The notes beneath the pieces were generated by a model. The model ran no database searches. It worked only from the letters and a program-made list of their open reading frames with translations, and had not been told where the DNA came from. The position numbers and the translations under genes were made by a program. From Nitratireductor thuwali (GTDB taxonomy: Bacteria > Pseudomonadota > Alphaproteobacteria > Rhizobiales > Rhizobiaceae): 64,000 bases of DNA. Location of the stretch: NCBI RefSeq assembly GCF_036621415.1, contig NZ_CP030941.1, positions 3,222,001 through 3,286,000 of the forward strand, read 5' to 3'. Of this stretch, positions 18,165 through 27,373 are shown in pieces. Numbering within the stretch: the stretch's first letter is position 1; every line of letters starts with the position of its first letter.

Positions 18165-19178
18165 TCAGGCCTCAATTGGTTCGGCCACCTGCATCAGGCA
18201 GTCGCCTGCCTGGCTGTCGCAGTGAAGCCGGTGGGAGATGACAATGCCGCCTTCGGCAAAATGCAATGCTTTCTCGGGTGCACCGATGCGTTCAAGGTCG
18301 TGGTACCAGCCGGCCAGGTCACCCGCCGCAACATGGTCACCAAGGCGGACTGCAGGCTCGAACCAGCCCCGCCGGCCTGCATAGATGCCCTGAGAGTGGC
18401 GGGACAGGGAAAGGAGTTGGAGCGGTGGGAGATCTTCTTCCAGGCTGGTGGAAAGCACCGGGCCGGAAACGATGCCGAGCGCGAGAAGCAGACGGTCGAT
18501 GGCTCCGGCGGTAAAGGCCATGCTGTCGGGTGTCACTGTCCCGCCGCCACCAAATTCGCCGGAAAGGCCGATAGCGCCGGCTCTTCCCGCCGCGCCCATA
18601 GAGGTTGGTGCTGCCGGGCCGTTATCGGCGACCAAAGCGTAGCGAGCACCCATCTTTCGCATGAGGTTGAGGGTTTGCTCGAAGCGTGCAGGCTCTGCCT
18701 GCCGCTCGATCAGCGTGCAGGGCAGGTGCGCCATGGAGGTTCCGCCCGAGTGGAGATCGAAGAACACATCGTGGCGCGGGAAAAGCTCCTTTTCGAGGAA
18801 ATGGGCTATCCGTTCGGTGGGCGTTCCGACGGGATCGCCCGGAAATGCACGGTTGAGGTTTCCACTATCGAAGGGGGAACAGCGGCGGGCTGCCATGACA
18901 GCAGGTTGATTGACAATCGGCAGAACGGTCACGGTTCCTTTGATATCGAGCGTCATCAGGCGACGCATGAGCCGGGCGAGCTGAAGCTCGCCCTCGTACT
19001 CATCGCCATGATTGCCTGCCATCAGGAGTAGGCTTGCGCCTTCTCCCTTCCGAACGCGCAGATAGGGAATACGGATCTGGTAGTAGGGCGACCGGTCCAC
19101 CGAATAAGGAATTGCGAGGAAGCCTGAGTGGACGCCCTCGGCCTCGAGATCGATGGAATGAACAATGCCTGTGTGCAT
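18165..19178 (-). CDS. succinylglutamate desuccinylase/aspartoacylase-family deacylase
   Basis: Zinc carboxypeptidase-fold deacylase (AstE/AspA family), 337 residues. Seen: the metal motif GNHGDEYEG near residue 55 (His and Glu ligands), NLNRAFPG, FDLHSGGTSM with the second histidine ligand, and LSGEFGGGG with a conserved glutamate. Family members remove acetyl or succinyl groups from N-acylated amino acids, and some form part of ectoine and diaminobutyrate breakdown. Together with the D-aminoacylase downstream it suggests that the imported compound carries an N-acyl group. No DoeA or EutD partner is present, so ectoine is unlikely. Confidence 0.82.
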   Translation of the reverse strand: MHTGIVHSIDLEAEGVHSGFLAIPYSVDRSPYYQIRIPYLRVRKGEGASLLLMAGNHGDEYEGELQLARLMRRLMTLDIKGTVTVLPIVNQPAVMAARRCSPFDSGNLNRAFPGDPVGTPTERIAHFLEKELFPRHDVFFDLHSGGTSMAHLPCTLIERQAEPARFEQTLNLMRKMGARYALVADNGPAAPTSMGAAGRAGAIGLSGEFGGGGTVTPDSMAFTAGAIDRLLLALGIVSGPVLSTSLEEDLPPLQLLSLSRHSQGIYAGRRGWFEPAVRLGDHVAAGDLAGWYHDLERIGAPEKALHFAEGGIVISHRLHCDSQAGDCLMQVAEPIEA

Positions 19179-19231
19179 GGCGGGCCTCGATCACCGGAAA
19201 TGAGCCGGCGCGCCGGGGCGCCGGCGAGGTA

Positions 19232-19576
19232 TTAGACTGCGGCAACAGCCGTCATTTCGACACGCAAGTTCGGGTCGGCAAGGCGTGCCTCGACGCAGGC
19301 GCGAGCCGGCGGGTTCTCCGGATCGATCCAGACGTCGTAGACGCTATTCATCGCATCGAAATCCATGATTGCCGGCAGGAAAATGTTGACGGCCAGAAGC
19401 TTTGAGCGGTTCGTGCCGGCTTCAGCCAGAAGAGCGTCGATCTTGCGCAGAACATCTGCCGTCTGCTCCTCAACGCCCGCTTTGCGGTCATCGGAGACCT
19501 GTCCGGCAATATGGACGAGACCGCCATAAACAACAGCCTGGCTCATCCGGGAGCCCTTCCGGTAGCGCATGATCAT
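19232..19576 (-). CDS. RidA-family enamine/imine deaminase
   Basis: Small trimeric RidA/YjgF-type protein, 114 residues, that hydrolyses reactive enamines and imines made by PLP enzymes. Seen: the SQAVVYGGLVHIAGQVSDD segment and the conserved active-site arginine in PPARACVEA, followed by LRVEMTAVAAV. The start at 19576 has AGGA ten bases upstream; a second ATG lies at 19570. It lies 44 bases after the D-threonine-aldolase-like gene, whose product could release an enamine if it acts as a dehydratase/deaminase, which gives RidA an obvious role. Confidence 0.9.
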   Translation of the reverse strand: MIMRYRKGSRMSQAVVYGGLVHIAGQVSDDRKAGVEEQTADVLRKIDALLAEAGTNRSKLLAVNIFLPAIMDFDAMNSVYDVWIDPENPPARACVEARLADPNLRVEMTAVAAV

Positions 19577-19619
19577 TCTGTACAATTCCTTTTCCTGAAG
19601 AGGTGGAGTTGGGAGAGAA

Positions 19620-20933
19620 TCAGCCGAAGCTGGTCGGATAGGCCGCGACAACCTGGTGATCATTGTCGAGGCCGTAGAGAATTGCGTGTCGGTCCAGGCA
19701 GGTGCAGGGATGCGAGATGCCTAGTTCCAATACGTCGCCGACACGCAGATTCACGCCGTGGCCAAGGGAGACAAAGGCATGCTGATCATTGAGTGCGGTG
19801 ACGCGAACTGTCTCGGGCAAAGCCTTTGCCTCGCCATCGCGGTAGAATGTCAGCGGGCGAGGCAAGCCCTGGTCGTTAGCTACGTCGCGCAACCCCATGC
19901 CGCAGATCGCAAGCCCCGACTCTGGGCGTGAAAGAACTTCGGCCCATACGCGAAGCGCGGGTCGAAAGCTATTCGCTGCGGAAACCGCTTTCCCGCCGAT
20001 CACGAAACCGGAACGCTTGTCGAGGCCGGTCAGCCCGCGCTCATAAACACCATGATCGTGGAAAAAGATCGCACCGCTGCGCAGGATCAGGACCGCGTTC
20101 GGATCGCCAGAAATCGCTGCTGCAAGCCCGCGAACCACCATGTCAAAATAGACCGAGCCGCCGGCGGTAACAATCATTGGGCGTTCGGTTCCGAGCCGTT
20201 CACGCAGGATAGAGAAAAGCTGGCGCGTATGTTCGACCAAGGCGGAAATGCGCCGCGCTGTCTCGGCCGCGTCGGACGTTGCCGCGGCCCCTTCATAGGC
20301 TGCGACGCCGGCAAGCCGGAAGTTTGCCGTTTCGCGTTCGAGAACGGCCAGAGCGAGTTGAAGGGCGGTGCCACTGGACCGGACCCCGGCGCGAGCGGCA
20401 CCCAACTCGACCAGAAGCCCGAGCGGCGGAAGATCAGCTGAAGACGACCAAGCAGCGGCAAGCGCATCCAGCATGTCATGTGAGTCGACGAAGACCGAGG
20501 CATCTGCGTCGGGATAGGCGGAAAACAGACGTGCGAGCCGCCGGGCGGCTGCGGGCCCGCCGATTTCGTTTGCAAGAATAAGGCGGCGGAAGCCTGCCCT
20601 GAGCATGACCGACGCCTGCCGGATATCGGCGACGGTGACACCCCATGCCCCCGCCTGCACAAGGCGCCCGGCAATGGCTGGTGACATCGGTGTCTTCGCA
20701 TGCGGCGCAATCTTCACTCCCTGCTCACGAACGTAAGTCATCATCAGCGTGATATTGCTGGCGAAAGCGGCCTCATCGAGCGAGATCAACGGCAGTGACA
20801 TGTTGCCGTCGAAGGGCTTCCATCCCCTGTCGGCGATGGCGCTGAGAGGCAGGGGCGGGTGGCCCGAGGGAAACCCACGAATACGGTCGTCAATGACGGG
20901 ATCGCCTGCTGTGGTGAGCGTGGCGTCAGACAT
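19620..20933 (-). CDS. PLP-dependent D-threonine aldolase / D-amino-acid deaminase-like enzyme (alanine racemase fold)
   Basis: Fold-type III PLP enzyme of 437 residues. Seen: PLP lysine motif VKIAPHAKTPMSP near residue 75, and a C-terminal metal-binding block GDVLELGISHPCTCLDRH (His and Cys ligands as in D-threonine aldolase and eukaryotic-type D-serine dehydratase). These enzymes split beta-hydroxy-D-amino acids or deaminate D-serine-like substrates. The length is nearer to the 'amino acid deaminase' subgroup than to the ~380-residue D-threonine aldolases. Start 20933 (MSDATLTTAGD) overlaps the upstream hydrolase gene by eight bases. The context with D-aminoacylase supports a D-amino-acid substrate. 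Confidence 0.85.
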   Translation of the reverse strand: MSDATLTTAGDPVIDDRIRGFPSGHPPLPLSAIADRGWKPFDGNMSLPLISLDEAAFASNITLMMTYVREQGVKIAPHAKTPMSPAIAGRLVQAGAWGVTVADIRQASVMLRAGFRRLILANEIGGPAAARRLARLFSAYPDADASVFVDSHDMLDALAAAWSSSADLPPLGLLVELGAARAGVRSSGTALQLALAVLERETANFRLAGVAAYEGAAATSDAAETARRISALVEHTRQLFSILRERLGTERPMIVTAGGSVYFDMVVRGLAAAISGDPNAVLILRSGAIFFHDHGVYERGLTGLDKRSGFVIGGKAVSAANSFRPALRVWAEVLSRPESGLAICGMGLRDVANDQGLPRPLTFYRDGEAKALPETVRVTALNDQHAFVSLGHGVNLRVGDVLELGISHPCTCLDRHAILYGLDNDHQVVAAYPTSFG

Positions 20934-21882
20934 GGGAAGAATCCTGTGATCTTTGCGAAGACGGCAGGCCGAGACGATAGATACGGCTTGCCGTTGAGAA
21001 GAACAGGGCTTCCTGCTCATCGCGCGAGTAGCTGGTGGCGATGGTTCTGAACCCATCGTAAAGCGCATTGAAATCTGCATGAATGCCAGCAACGGGAAGA
21101 TCGCTGGCGAACATCGCACGTTCCGGACCGAAGCAGCCGATGCAGTGATCGATCACCATGCGCAGGCTGTCGATCGTCCAGTCGGGATCGTACGCTACGG
21201 GATTGGAAATCTTGATCGCAATATTGGGAGCGCTGGACAGCTCTGCCAGACCCTTGCGCCAGAGCGCCATGCCGTCCGTGCTGCGGTCTGCCGGGCTGCC
21301 GCAATGGTTGAGCACGAATTGGGTGTCGGGAAAACCGGCAGCAAGGCTGAGCGCCTCCCCCATCTGCCAGGGATAAAGCATCAGATCGAAACTGAGGCCG
21401 AGCGCGGTCGCATTGGAAAGGCCCTCGCGCCAGCGCGGGTCACTCATCATGTCCTCGCGGGGTACAAAGCTTTTTGCCGGGTCGGGGTGCCAGCTGACGA
21501 TGTCGCGAATGCCGACAACAGCGGAGTTCGCAGCCTCCAGTTCAAGCAGCCGCGGCGTGTTTTTGCTTGAAAGGGGCACCCGCGCCACATAACGTGCTGC
21601 GACACCGGAACGCTTGTCGAGGCTGTCGAGCCAGCGTGTCTCCTCCAGCGGGAAATCATCCGACCAGCCGGCTTCGACGTGAACAGTAGCGACGATGTTC
21701 TGCCGGGAAGTGTCCCGCAGATATTCGCTCACGCCATAGTCGCGCCGGATCGAAGCGATGCTGCCATGCACCATCTCGTCCTGACCGGCTACCGGTGACG
21801 CAAGCCACGGATGCCGACCAAGCGAAAGATCCCAGAGATGGTGGTGCGGGTCGATGACCGGGCCCGTATAGGCAGGATTCAT
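20926..21882 (-). CDS. amidohydrolase-family metal-dependent hydrolase (lactonase-like)
   Basis: TIM-barrel hydrolase of the amidohydrolase-2 family, 318 residues. Seen: N-terminal HxH motif VIDPHHHLWD, the histidine in FVLNHCGSP and the catalytic aspartate in MFASDLPVAG. The family includes sugar lactonases such as L-fuconolactonase and 2-pyrone-4,6-dicarboxylate lactonase, so it may open a lactone. Start 21882 overlaps the permease stop by four bases (ATGA). The role in the operon is not clear. Confidence 0.82.
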   Translation of the reverse strand: MNPAYTGPVIDPHHHLWDLSLGRHPWLASPVAGQDEMVHGSIASIRRDYGVSEYLRDTSRQNIVATVHVEAGWSDDFPLEETRWLDSLDKRSGVAARYVARVPLSSKNTPRLLELEAANSAVVGIRDIVSWHPDPAKSFVPREDMMSDPRWREGLSNATALGLSFDLMLYPWQMGEALSLAAGFPDTQFVLNHCGSPADRSTDGMALWRKGLAELSSAPNIAIKISNPVAYDPDWTIDSLRMVIDHCIGCFGPERAMFASDLPVAGIHADFNALYDGFRTIATSYSRDEQEALFFSTASRIYRLGLPSSQRSQDSSHV

Positions 21883-22820
21883 CGCCGCGCCTCCCGACCC
21901 GAGATCAGGAGCAGTGCCAGAATGAGCGAGCCGAACATGATCGAGCGCCAACCGGGCGAGGCATTGACGACGGTGATCAGCGCCGTGGTGGTGACGAGCA
22001 GAATGGCGCCGGGGATCGTGCCTGCATAAGTGCCACGCCCACCGAGAATAGAGGTGCCGCCGAGAACCACGGCGGCGATTGATGTGAGCAGGTAGGGATC
22101 GCCGATTCCGACATAGCCCTGACGGTTCATGCCGAGGATCAGGATGCCCGCAAGACCGGCGAAGAAACCCGAGAGCGTGAACAGAAACAGCGTGTCGCGC
22201 CTGACGCTTATGCCTGACAAACGGGCGGCGAGGGGGTTCGCGCCAAGTGCCAGGAAACGCGCTCCGGCCGGCATGCGATGGATGATGACGAGCATTGCAA
22301 TGGAAACGAAGAGCCACAGAAGAACGCCTGCCGGGACACCGAACGGACGTGCCTGCCCAAGCCAGACGACGGAGGCGTTGGTCACCGAGACGGCACTGCC
22401 GCCTGCAATGATGACCAGCATGCCCTGGAGGAAGGTTGCCATTGCCAGTGTCATGATTATGGGTGGCACCTTGAGATAGGCAGCGCCGACGCCATTCAAA
22501 AGGCCGATGCCGGAGGCGATGCCTAGCGTTAGCACGATGCCGGCGAGCCCGCTGGGGTCGGAGTCTGGTGAAATGAGAGGAAGAAGAATTGCCGTGACCG
22601 TGATAACCGCCCCGACGGAAAGGTCGATACCTCCCATGAGGATCACCAGCGTCTGCCCGGCGGCGGCGATGCCAATGACTGCCGAAAGCTCGAGAAGATA
22701 GCGCAGATGACCATAGGCCCCGAAACCGCGCAGCGTGAGGCTGGCAACGATCCAGACCAGTATCACCAGGATCAGCGTCAGAAGTGGCGGATTGCGGAAG
22801 ACTGCTTTGACGGTGTTCAA
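21879..22820 (-). CDS. ribose-type ABC transporter permease (RbsC family), second copy
   Basis: Inner-membrane permease of 313 residues with about nine to ten hydrophobic segments. The motif GGIDLSVGAVITVTA near residue 60 and the later GRGTYAGTIPGAILL are hallmarks of RbsC/XylH permeases. I place the start at a TTG (22820) because GGAGGA lies seven bases upstream and the codon overlaps the preceding stop by four bases (TTGA); a GTG 15 bases earlier is possible. It pairs with the permease at 22817-23782. Confidence 0.88.
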   Translation of the reverse strand: MNTVKAVFRNPPLLTLILVILVWIVASLTLRGFGAYGHLRYLLELSAVIGIAAAGQTLVILMGGIDLSVGAVITVTAILLPLISPDSDPSGLAGIVLTLGIASGIGLLNGVGAAYLKVPPIIMTLAMATFLQGMLVIIAGGSAVSVTNASVVWLGQARPFGVPAGVLLWLFVSIAMLVIIHRMPAGARFLALGANPLAARLSGISVRRDTLFLFTLSGFFAGLAGILILGMNRQGYVGIGDPYLLTSIAAVVLGGTSILGGRGTYAGTIPGAILLVTTTALITVVNASPGWRSIMFGSLILALLLISGREARR

Positions 22821-23782
22821 GGCCTTGTCCTCCACTGGCTGGTCAATTGCGGGATCGCAACGGCGCCGACGATGATGAGGCCTTGCGCCACATACTGGGC
22901 GACCGGAGGGAAGCCCAGGAAGAACATGACGTTGATCATGACCGAGAGCAGCAGGCTCCCGCAGATGACGCCGCGCATCGTGCCCTTGCCACCAAGGAAC
23001 GCGACACCGCCAAGCACTGCGCCGGCGATGGAGTTGAGCGTGAACGGCGTTCCTATGACGGGATCGCCCGATCCGGTTTGTGCGGCCACAAAAAGGCCGG
23101 CAAGCATGGCAAGCAGCCCCGACAGCGCGAAGGCGAACACCTTGACCCGCTCGACGGGAACGCCCGAACGAAACGCGCCGACTGGATTGTTGCCGGCCGC
23201 GTAAATGCCAACGCCGAGCGGTGTTGCAAGATAGAGTTTCCACCCGATCAGAAGCAGGACCAGAAGGCCGAAGGCGACCGGCGTGTGGCCGGCGAGCAGA
23301 TCGGAAAACCATTCAGGGACGTACCCGCCCGGACGTGGCAGAAGGATAAGAGCGACGCCGGTGATGATGAACGAGCCAGCCAGCGTGACGATGATGGCCG
23401 GCAGGCGCAGATAGGCGACGATGCCGCCGGTCACCGCGCCGATGAAAAGACCGGTGGCCGAGACCGCAAGCAGCCCACCCAGGGCGCCAAGCGTCCCACC
23501 CATGGTGACGGCAGCGATGACCGCGCCCAAGCTGACCAATGGTCCAATGGCGAGCGAGATGCCGCCATTCAGCATCATCAGGGCCTGCGCCATGGTGACG
23601 AGCGCAAGCGGAAACCAGTTCTGGGTGAACTTGGAGAAACCGCCAACGCTGAGAAGGCCAGGAAACAGGACAGCGTAGACCACAAGAAATGCGGCCACGA
23701 CCAGATAGAGGCCCGCCAGGCCGCGATTACGCCGCTTCTGGACCGCGGCATAGAGGTTAGCCGGAACGGTGGTGGCATTCAT
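22817..23782 (-). CDS. ribose-type ABC transporter permease (RbsC family), first copy
   Basis: Permease of 321 residues. Seen: the RbsC-type motif NGGISLAIGPLVSLGA near residue 72 (Ile-Ser-Leu instead of the more common Ile-Asp-Leu) and GGKGTMRGVICGSLLL near the C-terminus. It overlaps the ATPase gene by four bases. Two different permease genes are common in autoinducer-2 and some pentitol/purine importers of this class; the related sugar importers often have only one. Confidence 0.9.
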   Translation of the reverse strand: MNATTVPANLYAAVQKRRNRGLAGLYLVVAAFLVVYAVLFPGLLSVGGFSKFTQNWFPLALVTMAQALMMLNGGISLAIGPLVSLGAVIAAVTMGGTLGALGGLLAVSATGLFIGAVTGGIVAYLRLPAIIVTLAGSFIITGVALILLPRPGGYVPEWFSDLLAGHTPVAFGLLVLLLIGWKLYLATPLGVGIYAAGNNPVGAFRSGVPVERVKVFAFALSGLLAMLAGLFVAAQTGSGDPVIGTPFTLNSIAGAVLGGVAFLGGKGTMRGVICGSLLLSVMINVMFFLGFPPVAQYVAQGLIIVGAVAIPQLTSQWRTRP

Positions 23783-25287
23783 GCCGCTGCTCCTTTTGCC
23801 AAGACGCCCATGGCGGCGCCGACAATCGCTTCTTCGGAGATCTCAGGGTGTGGCAGCGTGGCCACGACCCGCCCCTCGCGGAACACGGCAACACGATCGC
23901 AAAGATGGACGAGCTCGGGCGTGTCGGAACTGAGGAGAATGACCAGCTTCCCTTCGCGGGCGAAGGATTGCAGCATGAGATAGATCTCGCGCTTGGTCTC
24001 GATATCGACGCCTCGGGTCGGGTCGTTGAGCAGGAGCACGGAAGGATTGAGCGGCAGCCATTTCGCCAAGGCCACCTTTTGCTGGTTGCCGCCGGAGAGA
24101 GCCTGAACTGGGCGGTCCACATCGCCTTTGATCGTGAGCCTTTTAGCGAGATCGGCGACCAAGTCGCGCTCGGCGGTACGGTCGCGCAGACCGTGCTTCA
24201 CCAGTTTGCCTAGCGAGGGCAGAAGCAGGTTGGATGCGATGGTATGAGGGAGAACGAGCCCCTCATGCTTGCGGTCGGCGGGCACATAGGCAAGGCCAGC
24301 CTCGTTGGCTGCCTCTACGCTTTTGAACGGGCGGTTGCTTCCGGAAATCTCCGCCCTTTCGGCGGAAGCAGGTATGGCACCGTAAAGGCCGAGCAGAAAA
24401 TCCTCCTGCCCTTGTCCCACGAGACCGCCAATACCGACAATCTCGCCGGCGGAAGCCTGGAAGTCGACATCGAGGGCAGTGCCTGCGGAAAATCTCTTCA
24501 CATGGATGAGTTCGGCACCTGTCAGACTGTCCTGCCGGGCGGGGAAAAGATCGCCTGCATCCCGGCCAACCATCAGGCGCACGAGACCTTCATTATCGAC
24601 GCCGGCCAACGGCTGATCGGCGGTGACAACGCCATCTTTCAGCACCGTCACATGCGAACACAGCGCCTGGACCTCGTTGAGGCGGTGGGAAATATAGAGG
24701 AGTGCGATACCTTCATCGCGCAGTTTGCGGATGAGGCCCGCCAAAATACCCGCCTCATGCGCCGACAGGGACGAAGTCGGCTCATCCAGAATGAGCACGC
24801 GGGGCCTGCGGAAAAGCGCTTTGGCGATTTCCACCATCTGCCGACGGCCAAGCGAAAGATCGCCGACGGGCATATCGAGCGGCTCGGTCAGGCCGACCCG
24901 CTTGCAGACTTCCGCAGCGGAAGCGCAAAGCGCGTTATAGTCTATGATCCCAAAGCGCCGCGGCAGAGCGCCAAGACCGATATTCTCGGCGATGGAAAGC
25001 TCGGCGGCAAGGCTCAGCTCCTGTTGAACGACGGCTATACCCGCCTTGCGCGCAGCAGCAGGGCTGAAACGCGAGACGGGTTGGCCGTCAACGACGATAT
25101 CGCCCGTGTCAGGCTGTAGAGCGCCCGAGAGCAGATTGATCAGCGTCGATTTTCCAGCGCCGTTTTCGCCAAGAAGAGCGTGAACGCGTCCAGGCTCAAG
25201 GGCGATGCTTACGCCCTTGAGCACCGGATTGCCGAAAAACCCCTTGAACACCTGCCTGGCTTCAAGCAGGGGGTTGGCCTTCGTCAT
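23779..25287 (-). CDS. ribose-type ABC transporter double ATPase (RbsA/MglA family)
   Basis: Two-domain ATPase, 502 residues. First domain: Walker A GENGAGKST near residue 40, signature LSLGRRQMVEIAKA, Walker B VLILDEPTSSL. Second domain is degenerate, as usual for the family: it lacks a normal Walker A but keeps the signature LSGGNQQKVALAKW and LLLNDPTRGVDIE. Start 25287 (MTKANPLLEA) chosen from family length; 19 bases after the binding-protein gene. Powers the importer made by 21879-23782. Confidence 0.93.
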   Translation of the reverse strand: MTKANPLLEARQVFKGFFGNPVLKGVSIALEPGRVHALLGENGAGKSTLINLLSGALQPDTGDIVVDGQPVSRFSPAAARKAGIAVVQQELSLAAELSIAENIGLGALPRRFGIIDYNALCASAAEVCKRVGLTEPLDMPVGDLSLGRRQMVEIAKALFRRPRVLILDEPTSSLSAHEAGILAGLIRKLRDEGIALLYISHRLNEVQALCSHVTVLKDGVVTADQPLAGVDNEGLVRLMVGRDAGDLFPARQDSLTGAELIHVKRFSAGTALDVDFQASAGEIVGIGGLVGQGQEDFLLGLYGAIPASAERAEISGSNRPFKSVEAANEAGLAYVPADRKHEGLVLPHTIASNLLLPSLGKLVKHGLRDRTAERDLVADLAKRLTIKGDVDRPVQALSGGNQQKVALAKWLPLNPSVLLLNDPTRGVDIETKREIYLMLQSFAREGKLVILLSSDTPELVHLCDRVAVFREGRVVATLPHPEISEEAIVGAAMGVLAKGAAA

Positions 25288-25306
25288 CAACAACGACCTT
25301 CTCGTC

Positions 25307-26368
25307 TTACTGCGCCAGCAGCTTGTCAAAGAGGGCGCGGTCGTAGTCAGAGTAGATATAGCCGTCAGCCGGGAACTGGTCGGCACGCGCGAGATAACCG
25401 TCAATATTCTCGTCATTGATGACGGGCAGAGGCACCTTTACGAAAGCCGGTACGTCCTTGCCTTCAAGAGCCTGAACGGCGGCATAAACGGACAGAGCCC
25501 CCAGCCAGTTCGGCTGCATGGTCGCCCAGCCTTTCAGTCCTTTTTCTTTCCAGAGCTCCAGGAACTGACGCGCATTCTCGCCGGTGGTCGGCACCTGCTG
25601 ACGGCCCTGGCGGTCGAAAGCAAGAACGGAACCGGCTGAAAGGGCGCCGCCAAGCGAAAGAACGCCGTCAATTTCCGGATTGGCAAACAGCAGGCTGGTC
25701 ATTGCCTCCTGTGCCGGGGCGACATTGTATTCGGTGTTGGTTTCGGTCAGGATTTCGATGCCGGGATTGGCGTCCAATACCGGCTGCGCACCCTTGCGGC
25801 GATCATCGCTCACGGAGATACCGGCGGGGCCATTCATGATGATGATCTTGCCTTCGCCGCCCAGCTGATCGGCCATCCACTGGGCAGCTGCCGCGCCCCA
25901 TTCGTTTGAATCGGTGTTGATCTTCGCTGTGACCTTGTCAGTGTTTACAAGGCTGTCAAAGTTTACCACGGCGATGCCTTTGTCGCAGGCGTCCGAAATC
26001 ACCCGATCAAGCGCGTTGGATGAGCCGGCAATGACGACGATAGCGTCGACATCCGCATCAATCATCGACTGGATGTGCTGGATCTGCGTCTGAGCATTGC
26101 CTTGGGCGTCGGTGATCATCAGATCATCAACCAGCCCTTCTTTCTTAAGCCGTTCCACTTCGGCAGCAATGGTGCCTTCGGTCTGCTTCATCCATGTCGG
26201 AACGGAATAGATATTGGCCCAACCGATCGTGTAAGGCGCTTGCCGCTCTCCCGTCATGCAATTGGCAGCGGCAAAGGCTGATCCAGCCCCGGCGAACACT
26301 ATCGATATGGCAGCCGCGCCCAGAAGCAGGTGGCGGCGCGCCGCATCCTTCAGATGCAATAGTTTCAT
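25307..26368 (-). CDS. ribose-type ABC transporter periplasmic binding protein
   Basis: Binding protein of the RbsB/sugar-binding family 4 class, 353 residues. Seen: signal peptide with a hydrophobic core and AFAA cleavage region near residue 33, then the typical strand pattern IGWANIYSVPTWMKQ, DADVDAIVVIAGS, DKGIAVVNFDS and IIIMNGPAGISVSDDRRKG. Start 26368 has GGGAGAGAA upstream. First gene of a ten-gene operon that runs to 15309. Despite the 'sugar' family name, such proteins also bind other polar molecules, so the ligand may be an acylated amino-acid derivative. Confidence 0.9.
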   Translation of the reverse strand: MKLLHLKDAARRHLLLGAAAISIVFAGAGSAFAAANCMTGERQAPYTIGWANIYSVPTWMKQTEGTIAAEVERLKKEGLVDDLMITDAQGNAQTQIQHIQSMIDADVDAIVVIAGSSNALDRVISDACDKGIAVVNFDSLVNTDKVTAKINTDSNEWGAAAAQWMADQLGGEGKIIIMNGPAGISVSDDRRKGAQPVLDANPGIEILTETNTEYNVAPAQEAMTSLLFANPEIDGVLSLGGALSAGSVLAFDRQGRQQVPTTGENARQFLELWKEKGLKGWATMQPNWLGALSVYAAVQALEGKDVPAFVKVPLPVINDENIDGYLARADQFPADGYIYSDYDRALFDKLLAQ

Positions 26369-26421
26369 GGTTCTCTCCCTTGGTGACAAGCACAGCGCTT
26401 TGGACGTCGCTGCTTGATGTG

Positions 26422-26455
26422 TCCATTATATTGTGCATATGATCTATATAATGGA
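26422..26455. promoter_or_regulatory. palindromic divergent promoter/operator between the D-amino-acid operon and iclR
   Basis: TCCATTATAT (26422-26431) and ATATAATGGA (26446-26455) are perfect inverted repeats with a 14-base spacer. Each arm contains a perfect TATAAT -10 box, one per strand, so two face-to-face promoters share the palindrome and each -10 box falls in the -35 region of the other. The region is strikingly AT-rich against its surroundings. The neighbouring IclR regulator is the natural candidate to bind here and control both directions. Confidence 0.65.
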
Positions 26456-26599
26456 AGATCATACTACCGCCTTTTGTCTTCTCTGCAAGTGGCTGCCGCC
26501 GACTCTGGGGACATGCCTTTCAAAGGGCAGAGGTTGAGAATTGACACGGGGCGGGAGTTCAGAAGAAGAACGAGGCCCGAAGCGAAGGAGACCGGACCC

Positions 26600-27373
26600 T
26601 TGGACGTTGTAGAAACGACTGCCACCGCAAAGCGTGCCCGCGGCCTCGATCGTGCCTTTGAGATTCTCGATTTTCTGCGCAACCACAAAGCACCGATGCG
26701 CCCCAATGAGATCGCCGTTCAGATCGGTGCTCCACGATCGTCGGTCTATGAGCTGGTGAACCTGCTCCTGCGCAACGAGATCCTGGAATTTGTCGGGGCC
26801 GACGGTCGGGTCTTTCTGGGCCGGAAACTCTATTTTCTCGGGGCGGCTTACGAGGCGCAGTTCGACTTCACGCGAGAGTGCGAGGTGGCACTGGAGACTG
26901 TTGCCAGGAAGACTCGTGAAACCGCGCAATTCTGTATGCTTGACGGTAACAAATACACGGTCGTGCGAATGAAAGAGGGCGCACGACCATTTCGCATCTC
27001 ATCTGATACTGGACAGTCCGTACCGATTCCGTGGACCGCATCAGGGCGCCTGCTGGTTGGGCATATGAGCGATCAGGAAATCCTCGATTTCATCCCTGCT
27101 GAGGATTTTCAATTGCCAGATGGAGGCTGGCTCGATCCGGCGGATTTCCTGCAGCAGGTAAGAGATGCTACGGCCAGGGGGGACTTTACCTTCAACAGCA
27201 TTGTGGACAGCTTCACCCACTGTTTTGCCGTTCCTGTAACCGACGCGGAACGCAAATGTGTTGCTACGCTATGTCTTGTTGCACCACGTGAGGATGGCGT
27301 GGCTAACAAGCAGACTTATCTGCAATATCTCAAGGAAGCCGCCCGCGTCTTGAGCTTTCCTGCGCTCCGGTGA
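26600..27373 (+). CDS. IclR-family transcriptional regulator
   Basis: DNA-binding regulator of 257 residues. Seen: winged helix-turn-helix with RAFEILDFLRNHKAPMRPNE and IGAPRSSVYELVNLLLR (about residues 16-65), then the IclR effector domain (DGNKYTVVRM, WTASGRLLVGH, SIVDSFTHCFAVPVTDAE, TLCLVAPR). I choose a TTG at 26600 because AAGGAG lies nine bases upstream and the length is normal; an ATG at 26513 would add 29 residues. Divergent from the transporter operon, so it probably senses the imported compound or a product. Confidence 0.87.
   Translation: MDVVETTATAKRARGLDRAFEILDFLRNHKAPMRPNEIAVQIGAPRSSVYELVNLLLRNEILEFVGADGRVFLGRKLYFLGAAYEAQFDFTRECEVALETVARKTRETAQFCMLDGNKYTVVRMKEGARPFRISSDTGQSVPIPWTASGRLLVGHMSDQEILDFIPAEDFQLPDGGWLDPADFLQQVRDATARGDFTFNSIVDSFTHCFAVPVTDAERKCVATLCLVAPREDGVANKQTYLQYLKEAARVLSFPALR

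Noticed and set aside
18165..19178. Part of an ectoine-degradation (doe) cluster
   Set aside because: Only the AstE-type deacylase fits; hydrolase, transaminase and dehydrogenase partners are missing.
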